A DNA stretch of 64,000 nucleotides, from the NCBI RefSeq assembly GCF_042680125.1, contig NZ_JBHTNY010000014.1. One strand, given 5' to 3'. This DNA is from Robinsoniella peoriensis. Lineage in GTDB: Bacteria > Bacillota > Clostridia > Lachnospirales > Lachnospiraceae. The notes below the pieces were generated by a model that had not been told where the DNA came from, made no database searches, and worked only from the letters and a program-made list of their open reading frames with translations. This document shows positions 1-8,383 of the stretch, in pieces. The translations under genes and the position numbers were made by a program. How positions within the stretch are numbered: the first letter of the stretch is position 1; every line of letters starts with the position of its first letter.

Positions 1-63
1 CTCGCTACGCCTTGCCATGCGGGTGTTCCACCCGCTAAACTATCCGCCCTTTCCTGGGCGCAC

Positions 64-891
64 TTATCCCTTAACTGCTCCCATGGTAATTCCCTGTGTA
101 AAATATTTCTGGAAGATCAGGAATATTACAACGATAGGAATTGCTGCCAGGGCTGCACCAGCCATAATTAATCCATAGTTTGTGGAAAGCTCTGCCTGCA
201 TGGTTGCAACACCAAGGGGGATTGTCAAATTCTTTCTGGAAGACAGCATAACTAACTGCATAAAATAATCATTCCATGTATTAATGAAGGTAAATATCGC
301 CAGCGCTGCAAATCCCGGTTTTACAATTGGAAACGCAATGCTGCTAAAAGTACGAAGTTCGTTACACCCGTCAATTTTTGCTGATTCCAGTAACTCTGTG
401 GGAATATTTTCACTAAACTGCTTCATCAGGAATACACCGAAGGGCCATCCAATCAGCGGAAGAATAACGGCAGCCATGGTGTCATGAATTCCCATCCAGC
501 TGATCATATTTACCAGAGGAACCAGAATAACCTGCTTAGGAAGTGCCATTGCACCTATAAAAACCGTAAATAAAATCTTCTGTCCATAGAAACGTTTTTT
601 AGCCAAAACATATCCGGCAAGTGCAGAGGTCAGGCAGACAGCCAGCATGGTAATAAGCGCAATCAAAACACTGTTTAACAGCCATCTTGCCGCCGGATTT
701 TGCACAAGTAAACGCTGGAACTGCTCAATTGTAGGATTGGTCGGCCACCACTGGGGCGGAATCTTAACTGCGTCTCCCTGGGACTTGAATGCCCCTGTCA
801 TAATCCAGTAAAAAGGAAAAACAAAGATGACGGTCAATATGCTTAGAACGACAGTTGATACTATTGTAAATGGTGTAGATTTTTTCTTCAT
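64..891 (-). CDS. Carbohydrate ABC transporter permease, MalG type (probable sialic acid importer)
   Basis: A 275-residue inner-membrane permease of the CUT1 family. About six hydrophobic segments are visible, the first at residues 12-32. The cytoplasmic EAA-type loop that contacts the ATPase is near residues 166-200 (ELLESAKIDGCNELRTF, then P). It lies 16 bp downstream of a second permease and in the same operon as a binding protein and nanE, so sialic acid or a sialic acid derivative is the likely substrate, as for the SatABC type of pneumococcus. No ATPase gene is in the window; CUT1 importers often share a housekeeping MsmK-like ATPase. The start has a GGAGG-like site just upstream. Family is sure; substrate is inferred from neighbours. 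Confidence 0.88.
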   Translation of the reverse strand: MKKKSTPFTIVSTVVLSILTVIFVFPFYWIMTGAFKSQGDAVKIPPQWWPTNPTIEQFQRLLVQNPAARWLLNSVLIALITMLAVCLTSALAGYVLAKKRFYGQKILFTVFIGAMALPKQVILVPLVNMISWMGIHDTMAAVILPLIGWPFGVFLMKQFSENIPTELLESAKIDGCNELRTFSSIAFPIVKPGFAALAIFTFINTWNDYFMQLVMLSSRKNLTIPLGVATMQAELSTNYGLIMAGAALAAIPIVVIFLIFQKYFTQGITMGAVKG

Positions 892-907
892 CTTTTTGTC
901 CTCCCTC

Positions 908-1798
908 CTAATATTCTACATCGCTGCCCAGGAATTTAAACTGAAGCAGGCTGATAATACCGATAACTACCGTTAAAAATACACCCATTGCGTTTGCATA
1001 TCCATACTCGGACAGCTTAAATGCTTTTTCATACAGATAATACATAATGGTTGTGGTAGCGAAGTTTGGCCCGCCGGAAGTTAATAACTGGATAAGCGAG
1101 AAGCACTGGAAAGAGTTAATCGTTGTGATTACTACTATGTATAGTGTTGTTGGAAGAAGACTTGGCCATTTAATTTTCCAGAACACCTGGAACTTGTTAG
1201 CGCCGTCAACCTCAGCTGCTTCCACCAATGATTTGTCAATATTACCCATTGCAGCAATATATAAAATAATTGGCTGTCCAACCGCAGTTGTCAACAAGAT
1301 GATAATGATTGCCGCAAGGGCATATTTTTTATCTCCCAGCCACATAATATTCTGACTTATCACATGACCAGCCTTTAAGGTGTAATTTAAAATACCGGAA
1401 AGCGGATCATATATCCATCTCCAGACAACCGTTACGGCAACCGTACCAGTTACAACCGGAAGGAAAAATACACATCTGAAAAATGATCTTGCAAATGCCT
1501 TTCTCTCGTAAGTCTGTGAAGAAACAAATAATGCAAAAGCTACAACAATCGGAACAGATCCGATTACAATGATAAGTGTGTTGACCAGTGATTTCAGGAA
1601 TGTTGTATCCTGAAACATTGTGATATAGTTATTTAATCCGATAAAAGTAAATTCCTTCATTGTATAACGAAAGAAACTGGTAAATACCCCCATTATCATA
1701 GGTATTAATACAAATATAATAAAAAATAATAATGCCGGAGCCAGAAAACAATAAGATACTATTGTTTCTCTCATTCTTAGCTTATTTACTTTTTTCAT
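908..1798 (-). CDS. Carbohydrate ABC transporter permease, MalF type
   Basis: A 296-residue CUT1 permease, partner of the next gene. The first membrane segment is at about residues 14-38 (SYCFLAPALLFFIIF). The EAA loop is visible as SLVEAAEVDGANKFQVFWKI followed by P. The ribosome binding site, AGGAGG 8 bp before ATG, lies at the edge of a repeat that also occurs upstream of tatD (see the repeat entry at 1806). The gene is separated from the upstream binding-protein gene by 255 bp that hold repeats and a hairpin, which probably lower permease expression relative to the binding protein, a common arrangement in ABC operons. Confidence 0.88.
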   Translation of the reverse strand: MKKVNKLRMRETIVSYCFLAPALLFFIIFVLIPMIMGVFTSFFRYTMKEFTFIGLNNYITMFQDTTFLKSLVNTLIIVIGSVPIVVAFALFVSSQTYERKAFARSFFRCVFFLPVVTGTVAVTVVWRWIYDPLSGILNYTLKAGHVISQNIMWLGDKKYALAAIIIILLTTAVGQPIILYIAAMGNIDKSLVEAAEVDGANKFQVFWKIKWPSLLPTTLYIVVITTINSFQCFSLIQLLTSGGPNFATTTIMYYLYEKAFKLSEYGYANAMGVFLTVVIGIISLLQFKFLGSDVEY

Positions 1799-1805
1799 GT
1801 TTATA

Positions 1806-1927
1806 CCTCCTGCATATCGCAGGCCTGTCTGCGATACTGCCTTAATAAGTAGTGTGAAAGCGATTTTCTTTCACACTTAACACCATGAATAGCGCAAGCC
1901 TGCTTGTGCTTTTCCCAAATCAGTAGT
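1806..1927 (-). repeat. Interspersed structured repeat, copy 1 (carries a Shine-Dalgarno)
   Basis: Read on the minus strand this element contains two inverted repeats: GTGAAAG...CTTTCAC and TATCGCAG...CTGCGATA. It ends in GATATGCAGGAGG, which is the ribosome binding site of the permease gene at 1798. A second copy with only a handful of mismatches over the 74-bp core lies at 59357-59463, again directly before a start codon (tatD). A further copy of the first hairpin alone is at 1923-1952 (TGTGAAAGTGC...CTTTCACA). Confidence 0.8.
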
Positions 1928-2004
1928 GTGAAAGTGCTTTTCTTTCACACTTTCCCTTCAAATCCCATAAGTGTATATAGAAATAACTGTCTTTACAGAC
2001 AAAG

Positions 2005-2040
2005 CGCTGCAATGTTGACTGCTAAAATCCCATTGCAGCG
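2005..2040 (-). terminator. Intra-operon hairpin after the binding-protein gene
   Basis: A perfect 10-bp stem, CGCTGCAATG...CATTGCAGCG, with a 16-nt loop lies just past the stop of the substrate-binding protein gene. It has only a weak T-run (GCTTTG) on the minus strand, so it looks more like an mRNA-stabilising or partial terminator hairpin than a full terminator. Confidence 0.5.
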
Positions 2041-2053
2041 TCCCTGCTGATTT

Positions 2054-3493
2054 TTATTTCGCTGTTGTTGCAGCATTTGTAATAGATGCATCAGCCTGCT
2101 GCACAAATTCATCTGCAGCTGCCTGAGGATCTTTATCTCCGTTCATTACTGCCTGAAGCATTGGGAACCATAAAGTTCTCATTTCAGCAAATCCATCGAT
2201 GGTGTTATAATATGGTGAATAATATTTTGTCCAGCCTGCCAGAGTTGTCATTCTTTCATTATTATACAAATCTCCAAAGGACTGGCGAACCGGGAAAGAA
2301 CCTGTTCTGATTACATTTTTTGGTCCCCATTCACTGTCATCACAAACAAATTGGATAAATTTCTTAGAAGCTTCAACCTTTGCATCATCACCGTTATTGA
2401 ATACGCAGAAACCATTTACCAGATACTCTAATGCAGGAACTCCATCATCTGATGGGAATGGAGCCTCAATATACTCAACCTTACTGGATTCTAATAACTC
2501 TTTCTGTGTTTCCGGCTGTGCTGGAGACCATAACAGAGTAAAAGAAGTCTGTCCATTTGCAAAGTTCTGAATATCATCACCGCCGTTGTAAGCGGAACCA
2601 TTCATTAATGTGCCGTCATCAACTGCTTTTTTGATATATTCAAGAGCTTTTACACCATTTGCATCGTTAATTGTATATTTTGTAATAGCATCATCTGTGA
2701 TAGCGCTGCTGTAGAGGTTTGAAACAAATGCACGGGTACCCTGATCGCCGCCCTGGCCGCTGCAGAATACTGATCCCGGATTATATCCTTTATCATGCAA
2801 TGCAGTAATAACGGTTGTGAAATCATCGGTTGTCCAGCCATCTTTGATTAAATCAGCAACCCCTGCATCTTCTGCCATCTGTTTGTTAAATGCCATATAG
2901 AAAGGTGCGGAGCTGATTGGATACATGTAAGCTGTGTCGCCGGCTTTACATGCCTGAAGCAGCTGGTCATTTCCAACATCTTTTACGAAATCATCGGTAA
3001 ACATATCATTTAATTCTGCAAGCTTGCCGCTCTTACCATAATCGATGATACGTCCCGGAGCATCAAATAACACATCACAGATTGTACCGCCTTCAATTGC
3101 TGTAACAATCTTTTCCGGTCCTGATGTAAAATCAATTGTCTCTAATTTAACTTTGATATCCGGATTCGCTGTCTCAAAAGCATCGATGATTTTCTGTTCG
3201 TAAGATCCAAATGCATCACCTGCATTTTCCTGTGTAAATGTAGGGAATGCCCACCAGGTAATCTCTGTTGTACCGCCAGCGGAAGCTTCTTTTGTTTCTG
3301 CATCTGCCGCTGCCTGTGTCTCATCTGTCTTTGTCTCAGTCGATGCCGCTTCTGATTTTGCTTCTGTAGCCGCATCTGTCTTTGCTTCCGTCTTAGGTTC
3401 CGTTGTTCCTGAACTGGTTGATCCTCCTCCGCAAGCTGCAAGTGAAAGTGCCATAGTACAAGCCAGTAAAAGTGCTATTGCTTTCCTTTTCAT
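2054..3493 (-). CDS. Extracellular solute-binding lipoprotein (family 1), sialic acid importer
   Basis: A 479-residue binding protein. The N-terminus is a lipoprotein signal peptide with lipobox LAAC at about residues 18-21, followed by Gly-Gly-Gly. A flexible linker rich in Thr, Glu, Ala and Lys runs from about 22 to 75 and tethers the binding domain to the membrane. The mature domain starts near EITWWAFPTF, typical of CUT1 sugar-binding proteins. It is transcribed after nanE with 61 bp between them and is followed by both permeases. Substrate is inferred as N-acetylneuraminate or an anhydro derivative from the nanE/nanA context; another mucin sugar is possible. Confidence 0.88.
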   Translation of the reverse strand: MKRKAIALLLACTMALSLAACGGGSTSSGTTEPKTEAKTDAATEAKSEAASTETKTDETQAAADAETKEASAGGTTEITWWAFPTFTQENAGDAFGSYEQKIIDAFETANPDIKVKLETIDFTSGPEKIVTAIEGGTICDVLFDAPGRIIDYGKSGKLAELNDMFTDDFVKDVGNDQLLQACKAGDTAYMYPISSAPFYMAFNKQMAEDAGVADLIKDGWTTDDFTTVITALHDKGYNPGSVFCSGQGGDQGTRAFVSNLYSSAITDDAITKYTINDANGVKALEYIKKAVDDGTLMNGSAYNGGDDIQNFANGQTSFTLLWSPAQPETQKELLESSKVEYIEAPFPSDDGVPALEYLVNGFCVFNNGDDAKVEASKKFIQFVCDDSEWGPKNVIRTGSFPVRQSFGDLYNNERMTTLAGWTKYYSPYYNTIDGFAEMRTLWFPMLQAVMNGDKDPQAAADEFVQQADASITNAATTAK

Positions 3494-3554
3494 ATCTTTC
3501 TTTTCCTCCTTAAATAGATTGGTTTTAGTTTATGATAATTAACGGCCTTGTTAA

Positions 3555-4247
3555 TTATTTCTGGTTAATTGCTTCCACATACCGCTTCGTAATATCCATC
3601 GGCCTTGTGATTGCTGTTCCAACAACTGCTGCGAATGCTCCGGTCTCTAACGCCCTTTTTAATTCTTCCGGGCACCAGATTCCTCCCTCTGCGATAACAG
3701 GCTTTCCGCTCTCTCTTGCGAGTATTTCCATCATTTCATAATTTGGAAGCTGAGTTCCTTCCGTATATGGTGTATAACCGCTCATTGTTGTCCCTATGAA
3801 ATCGAATCCGATTTCTGCCGCATGCATTCCTTCTTCGATGCTGGAGCAATCCGCCATAAATAACTGTTCCGGATACTTTAACCGAACCTCTTTGAAGAAT
3901 TCATCCAGCGTCACCCCCTCCGGGCGCAGCCTTACGGTGGCATCTGCAGCAATGATCTCCACCCCGCATGCTACCAGCGCATCTACTTCTTGCATGGTTG
4001 GTGTTATGTAGATTTCACACCCTTCATAATCTTTTTTGATAATTCCTATAACGGGAAGATCCACCAGCTTCTTAATCTCTGTAATGTCTTCCACTGTGTT
4101 TGCCCGGATTCCGGATGCACCTCCCAGCATAGCCGCATATGCCATGCGAGACATGATATATGAACTATACAGAGGTTCTTCCTTTAATGCCTGACAGGAT
4201 ACGATTAGCCTTCCATGGATCTGATCCATTATCTCCTTTTTGGTCAT
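3555..4247 (-). CDS. nanE: N-acetylmannosamine-6-phosphate 2-epimerase NanE
   Basis: A 230-residue TIM-barrel enzyme that converts ManNAc-6-phosphate to GlcNAc-6-phosphate in sialic acid catabolism. Family signatures are visible: SCQAL (17-21), GGASGIRAN (42-50), GIIKKDY near 68-74, ITPT near 81-84, and AEGGIWCPEEL toward the C-terminus, the phosphate-binding region. Length matches the family. It is the first gene of the minus-strand operon, with its own promoter (TTGAAA-17-TATAGT at 4323-4351) divergent from nanA. The ManNAc kinase that should act before it is not in the window. Confidence 0.93.
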   Translation of the reverse strand: MTKKEIMDQIHGRLIVSCQALKEEPLYSSYIMSRMAYAAMLGGASGIRANTVEDITEIKKLVDLPVIGIIKKDYEGCEIYITPTMQEVDALVACGVEIIAADATVRLRPEGVTLDEFFKEVRLKYPEQLFMADCSSIEEGMHAAEIGFDFIGTTMSGYTPYTEGTQLPNYEMMEILARESGKPVIAEGGIWCPEELKRALETGAFAAVVGTAITRPMDITKRYVEAINQK

Positions 4248-4322
4248 CCATATCCTCCTTTCCCTCTGCTCTCAAATGAGCAGATCTTAATTCTAAACTT
4301 TGTTGTTCTGTCTGATAAATAG

Positions 4323-4351
4323 ACTATATCACATGCGGGTAAATTTTTCAA
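4323..4351 (-). promoter_or_regulatory. Promoter of the nanE-ABC transporter operon
   Basis: Read on the minus strand, -35 TTGAAA (4346-4351) and -10 TATAGT (4323-4328) are separated by exactly 17 bp, 76 bp before the nanE start. Confidence 0.7.
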
Positions 4352-4386
4352 TATCTTTTTTAGAAAAAAAATTTTTTCTTTTTTCA

Positions 4387-4415
4387 TTGTTTTTTTTGTT
4401 CAACAATGATATAAT
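4387..4415 (+). promoter_or_regulatory. nanA promoter with an embedded palindromic operator
   Basis: -35 TTGTTT (4387-4392), 17-bp spacer, -10 TATAAT (4410-4415). The spacer holds an 11-bp perfect inverted repeat, TTGTTCAACAA (4396-4406), a good candidate operator. A half site, TTCAACAA, recurs near 4446 between the -10 box and the start codon. The cognate regulator is not evident in the window. Confidence 0.65.
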
Positions 4416-4478
4416 CTCCATATAAAAGAAGTAACTGCTATCATAATTCAACAATATTCGACAAAGAAAGGGAAAATC

Positions 4479-5396
4479 ATGTCAAAATACGATGTATCAC
4501 GTTTCAAAAATGTAACTGTAGCTTTAAACACTCCTTTTACAGCTTCCGGAGATATTGATCTGGATGCTGCTAAAAAACTGACCCGCTACTATATTAATAA
4601 GGGTGTAAAGAGCCTGTACGTATGCGGCAGCACCGGTGAGGGCTTTCTGTTAGACAGCGGCGAAAGAAAAAAAGTCGTGGAAGCCGTAACCCAGGAAGCC
4701 GGAGATGAGATGACCATTATTGTTCATGTTGGCTGTGCAGATACCCGGCATTCCGCAGAGCTTGCACAACATGCTGAACAGGCAGGAGCTGCCGGAACTT
4801 CAGCCGTACCAAGTGTCTATTACCATGTGAGTGAAGAAAGTGTCTACCGCCATTGGACCGCAATTACAGAAGCTGCTGACCTTCCTTTCTTTATTTATAA
4901 CATTCCTCAGCTAACCGGATTTAACCTCTCTATGGGTTTATTCCACCGTATGCTTGAAAACGAACGGGTTGCCGGTGTAAAATGTTCCTCTGACCCCTGT
5001 CACGACATTTTAAGGTTCAAACAGGCTGGCGGTGAGGACTTTATTGTGTTTAACGGACCGGATGAGCAGTTTTTAGCCGGAAGACTGATGGGTGCCGATG
5101 CTGCTATCGGTGGAACCTATGGCGCTATGCCGGAATTATATTTAAAATTAGATGAACTCATCCGCCGCGGCGATATTGCTGCTGCCCAGAAGCTGCAGGT
5201 CATAGTAACCATGTTCATTTACCGCCTGTGCTCCTTCCCCTCCATGTATGGAGCTTGTAAAACAATTATCCGTATGGATGGTGTGAACATAGGTGACCCA
5301 CGCCTGCCATTCCTTCCGGTAGACGAAAAGGATCCTGAAATCAGAAAGCTGTATGAAGATATCCGCGCAGCCGTAGAAGAAACAAAGGGCTGGTAA
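4479..5396 (+). CDS. nanA: N-acetylneuraminate lyase NanA
   Basis: A 305-residue class I aldolase of the DapA/NAL family that cleaves N-acetylneuraminate to ManNAc and pyruvate. The pyruvate-carboxylate motif GSTGE is at residues 50-54, followed by GFLL as in lyases rather than DapA. The catalytic Tyr140 (YNIP) and Schiff-base Lys168 (AGVKCSS) are present, and GGTYGAMPELYL is typical of the barrel's C-terminal side. It is divergent from nanE and the importer, which supports a sialic acid role. The start follows AAAGGG. Ends with a strong terminator. Confidence 0.92.
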   Translation: MSKYDVSRFKNVTVALNTPFTASGDIDLDAAKKLTRYYINKGVKSLYVCGSTGEGFLLDSGERKKVVEAVTQEAGDEMTIIVHVGCADTRHSAELAQHAEQAGAAGTSAVPSVYYHVSEESVYRHWTAITEAADLPFFIYNIPQLTGFNLSMGLFHRMLENERVAGVKCSSDPCHDILRFKQAGGEDFIVFNGPDEQFLAGRLMGADAAIGGTYGAMPELYLKLDELIRRGDIAAAQKLQVIVTMFIYRLCSFPSMYGACKTIIRMDGVNIGDPRLPFLPVDEKDPEIRKLYEDIRAAVEETKGW

Positions 5397-5453
5397 TATT
5401 CTCATTACAGGGTTTCAGCAGCAGACTCCCCGGTCATTTGCAGTGACGCATTA

Positions 5454-5503
5454 AAAAGAGCCATATACATTGAAGTAAAACTTCTCTGCATTATGGCTCT
5501 TTT
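5454..5503 (+). terminator. Rho-independent terminator of nanA
   Basis: AAAAGAGCCATA ... TATGGCTCTTTT, a 12-bp perfect stem followed by T residues. Confidence 0.85.
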
Positions 5504-5547
5504 GTCCCGATTATTCTCTTGTAACAGGGAACACCCCATGCTACACT

Positions 5548-5709
5548 AGAGCGTGTTTGAAAATTCATTCCTGCCATCTGCACGCCCCACTTTGCGGCAT
5601 ATTTGCCCCGAATTCAGGTTACGTAGCCCGCTACGCGCCCTTCATCCGGGACAAATCTCCCACAAACTGTGACGCACAGCTGCCAGAAAGCAATTTTAAA
5701 ACACGCTCT
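5548..5709 (+). repeat. 162-bp palindromic MITE-like element (family A), copy 1
   Basis: Terminal inverted repeats AGAGCGTGTTT-GAAAATT / AATTTT-AAAACACGCTCT have one mismatch in 18 bp. The two halves of the element are imperfectly self-complementary along almost their full length, meeting at CGTAGCCCGCTACG, so single-stranded DNA or RNA would fold into one long hairpin. The copy at 41542-41703 is identical and in the opposite orientation. No transposase is encoded; an open frame through it is a by-product. Confidence 0.85.
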
Positions 5710-5797
5710 AGAGCGAACAATTTCATCTTATATTTGGGTTTAGCTAAGAAAGGGACGCTTTGTAAATGGTGGGTAGTGTACGGAAAGAGCCATAAGC
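5710..5797 (+). repeat. Family B repeat, left-end fragment
   Basis: Starts AGAGCGAACAATTTCATC and includes GGGTTTAGCT, GACGCTTTGTAAATG and GGTAGTGTACGGAAAGAG. The same blocks flank the larger family B element at 41704-42055, where they also abut a family A copy. Confidence 0.7.
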
Positions 5798-5974
5798 CAT
5801 TTATTAGCAAAATAAAAGTAACTCATTAACCAATAGACAGAGAATGGATGAGCCAGCATTTATAAAGAAGAATCTTCGGAAAGGATGTTAAGAATTATCC
5901 TTCTGTCTGTTCAAAAAAAGAATAATTCTGTAAGCTGTTTTCCTTGCTTACAAACTTAAAGAGGAGGTTATAAA

Positions 5975-6616
5975 GTGAAAAAACATATTGTATGCTTCGG
6001 AGATTCCAACACACATGGTTATTGTACCGAGACAAACGGACGCTTTTCCGAAGATGAGCGATGGACCTGCCTTTTGGGCAGATATCTTGGCGATGATTAT
6101 CTGATTTGTGAAGAAGGACTGAGCGGAAGAACAACGGTCTTCGAAGATCCTCTGTTTGAGGGATTGAACGGTTTAACATCAATTTTTCAAAGTCTCATGA
6201 CCCACGAGCCTGTGGATCTTCTGATTCTGATGCTGGGAACAAATGATACCAAGGAACGTTTCAGCTCAAACGCAGAAAATATCGCAAAAGGCATGGAGCG
6301 CCTTACGAAAAAAGCCCTCTCCGTTACCGATGCCTGGAAGAATAAGCCTAATATATTAATCATTGCACCCGCCTATATTGAACCTGGTTATGAAACTACG
6401 TTTATTGCTGACGAAATGGGAAAAGGCTGTGTAGAAAAGTCCAGAGCCCTGGCTTCCTACTATGAGGATATTGCCAAACGGCTTGACGTATATTTTCTGG
6501 ATGCAGCAACCATACCGGGAATCCGTATGCATCCGAAGGACCATATGCATCTGGATCAGAACAGCCATATACTTCTGGCTAAAAAGCTTGCTTCCATGAT
6601 CCCGGACCTGCTGTAG
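5975..6616 (+). CDS. SGNH/GDSL-family esterase
   Basis: A 213-residue serine hydrolase. The nucleophile block FGDSNTHGY gives Ser11, the oxyanion Asn90 lies in LMLGTND, and DHMH near the C-terminus gives Asp189 and His192. The blocks EDERW, EEGLSGRTT and MLGTNDT closely resemble the aryl-esterase/acyltransferase type known from Mycobacterium smegmatis. No signal peptide is seen, so it is cytoplasmic. Starts with GTG, supported by GAGGAGG 8 bp upstream. Being next to nanA it could act as a sialate or sugar O-acetylesterase, but that is inference; the family is broad. Confidence 0.85.
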   Translation: MKKHIVCFGDSNTHGYCTETNGRFSEDERWTCLLGRYLGDDYLICEEGLSGRTTVFEDPLFEGLNGLTSIFQSLMTHEPVDLLILMLGTNDTKERFSSNAENIAKGMERLTKKALSVTDAWKNKPNILIIAPAYIEPGYETTFIADEMGKGCVEKSRALASYYEDIAKRLDVYFLDAATIPGIRMHPKDHMHLDQNSHILLAKKLASMIPDLL

Positions 6617-6625
6617 AAATTTTGG

Positions 6626-6659
6626 ACATTAAAAAGCCCTGCTTCACGACTGCAGGGCT
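6626..6659 (-). terminator. Hairpin terminator, minus strand
   Basis: Stem AGCCCTGC / GCAGGGCT (6635-6642 and 6652-6659). On the minus strand it is followed by a T-run (GGGCTTTTTAAT), so it probably ends transcripts from the lysozyme gene at 6814-7983; on the plus strand it is followed by A residues. Confidence 0.6.
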
Positions 6660-6813
6660 AAAAAGGAAGGAGTTATGAAAAAGTTTATATAACAATTCTT
6701 TGTTTGTTATGCTTATATCATAACTTCTAAATGTGTACTTTCAATGATGAACTATTGAACGTTCTATGAAAACTCTGAAAACATTTTATTCATATTTTAT
6801 TCATAATGTGACA

Positions 6814-7983
6814 TTATATTACCTTTACTGTAAGTTGGACACTTTTCTTATTGTAAGTCCGTACGGTTATATAAGTAACACCTTTTTTTCTTGATTTTAC
6901 CTTTCCTCTGCTGTCTACCGTTGCCACCGCTTTGCGAGAAGATATATATGTAATCCGATTGCTTTGGGAATTAGACGATATGATCGGTTTAATCTGATAA
7001 GTTTTCCCTTTTCTCAGTTTTACGGACTTTCTTCTTAATTTTACCTTTGCCGGTGCTTTTTTTACTTCAACAACACATGTGTCTGTCTTACCGCTGCCGG
7101 TAGTTACCGTAATCGTTGCTCTACCGGGCTTCTTTGCCGTAATTTTACCGGAAGAGTTCACCGTTGCCACTCTTTTATTGGATGTGGTATACCTTTTGGA
7201 ATCCGTACATCTGCTGGGTTTTACAGAAGTCTTCAGCGAATAGGTTTCTTTTGCACCCAGAGTTATCTTAGAAGTGTTCAGGCTAATCCGCTCCGCTTCC
7301 ATGAAAGAATAGTTCAGATCACAGTAACCTTTATCTGTATTAGCTCCCGGTACCTTTCCTTTGTCTGTATACTGCCACATATCATAGGACCCGGAAAAAG
7401 ATGGCTTTTTAATCCCATAGCTTCCTACCCATATTCTGATTCCCGAAAGTTTGGACCAGTCAAATTCATTTGTTAAACGATAGTCGGAGGAATAGATCAT
7501 AGGCGTGTAACCTGCCTTTTTAATTTTATCACAAAATGCCTTTGCGATCGCAGTGGTATTCTTTTTCCCCTTTTTGAACGTACCGCTTTGTTCAATATCA
7601 TAGACTACCGGATACTCCAGCTTCCTTCCTTTTAAAATCTTCAGACAGTACTCTGCTTCTCTTTTCGCTCCCGCCACAGTAGTGGTACAGCAAAAATGAT
7701 AAACACCGCGCTTAATTCCTGCATTTCCCGCTCCATAGTAGTTGGCTTCAAACTGATCATCCAGATCCTCTTCATAAGTTCCTGTCTGGGCGCCGTCCCC
7801 GGTCTTCAGCATGGCAAACGAATATCCCTGCTGCTTCACACTTTCCCAGTTAATTGTCCCATTATACCACGATACATCGATTCCTTTGATATTGGAGACC
7901 GCTGCCTCTGCAGTGAAAGGCAGCATAAGTGCCATCGCTGACACAAACAGAAATTTCATAAGATATCTCTGCACTTTTTTCAT
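6814..7983 (-). CDS. Secreted GH25 lysozyme with two bacterial Ig-like (BIG2) domains
   Basis: A 389-residue secreted muramidase. The start is set at the ATG at 7983, preceded by AGGAGG; the frame is open further upstream, but that part is a decayed repeat. A signal peptide covers residues 1-28 (ending AEAA). The GH25 domain (about 33-230) shows GIDVSWYNGTINW, the catalytic DxE pair in VVYDIEQ (Asp129, Glu131), IRIWVGSYG and DMWQYTD. Two BIG2-like domains follow (about 233-310 and 315-389), each with the KVATVNSSGKITAKKPG-type core, and probably bind the wall. Likely roles are cell-wall remodelling or competition. Confidence 0.9.
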   Translation of the reverse strand: MKKVQRYLMKFLFVSAMALMLPFTAEAAVSNIKGIDVSWYNGTINWESVKQQGYSFAMLKTGDGAQTGTYEEDLDDQFEANYYGAGNAGIKRGVYHFCCTTTVAGAKREAEYCLKILKGRKLEYPVVYDIEQSGTFKKGKKNTTAIAKAFCDKIKKAGYTPMIYSSDYRLTNEFDWSKLSGIRIWVGSYGIKKPSFSGSYDMWQYTDKGKVPGANTDKGYCDLNYSFMEAERISLNTSKITLGAKETYSLKTSVKPSRCTDSKRYTTSNKRVATVNSSGKITAKKPGRATITVTTGSGKTDTCVVEVKKAPAKVKLRRKSVKLRKGKTYQIKPIISSNSQSNRITYISSRKAVATVDSRGKVKSRKKGVTYITVRTYNKKSVQLTVKVI

Positions 7984-8020
7984 AATGATCCTCCTGTCAC
8001 AACTGCATGTCCAGTCCATG

Positions 8021-8074
8021 TGCGTGTTAGAAAATTCATTCCGGCCTTCTGCATGTCCCGGTTTGCGGTATATC
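8021..8074 (+). repeat. Decayed family A repeat (left arm)
   Basis: GCGTGTTAGAAAATTCATTC and TTTGCGGTATATC align with the left arm of the 162-bp element at 5548, with scattered mismatches. It sits just upstream of the lysozyme start. Confidence 0.65.
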
Positions 8075-8181
8075 AACACCAGTCTCTCATACACATTGAA
8101 ATATTACAGTTGTAGGTTTTTATTGTTATGGATATAATAACGCGTATTTACCTTTCTGTCTATAGTGAATTTTTACAAAAC

Positions 8182-8256
8182 TCAGCAGAACTCACCAGGG
8201 GTCATCCCTGTAACCTGTTTGAAAATATAATAAAATCTTTGCGGGTTATTAAATCC
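8182..8256 (-). pseudogene. Remnant of an AraC-type HTH C-terminus
   Basis: Reading GFNNPQRF, then YYIFKQV, then TGMTPGEFC and a stop gives the last helix-turn-helix of an AraC/YesN regulator, 25 residues long. Upstream in the same frame there is a stop codon, so it cannot be made as a protein. It lies 210 bp beyond the end of the response regulator at 8467-9744, which lacks exactly this domain. I infer the two were once one gene. Confidence 0.7.
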
Positions 8257-8383
8257 CGATCAGTACCGTTCCACTCTTCCATCTCCTGCTGCGAAATCGT
8301 TTCCTGACCGAAGACTTCACGATATAGATTCTGATGGTTAGAACAGTGTAAAAAGCCCCAGTAAAAATAAAGGCATAAATAAA

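Noticed and set aside
3142..3441. 99-residue Arg/Gln-rich frame inside the binding-protein gene
   Set aside because: Out-of-frame shadow of the low-complexity lipoprotein linker; composition is not protein-like.
5557..5829. 90-residue open frame, and a similar one at 41515-41913
   Set aside because: Both run through the 162-bp palindromic repeat and share only that part; the repeat is non-coding.
6661..6692. Tiny ORF (ATGAAAAAGTTTATATAA) behind a good GGAAGGAG site
   Set aside because: Only five codons and no gene downstream in the same direction; it cannot be judged as a leader peptide.
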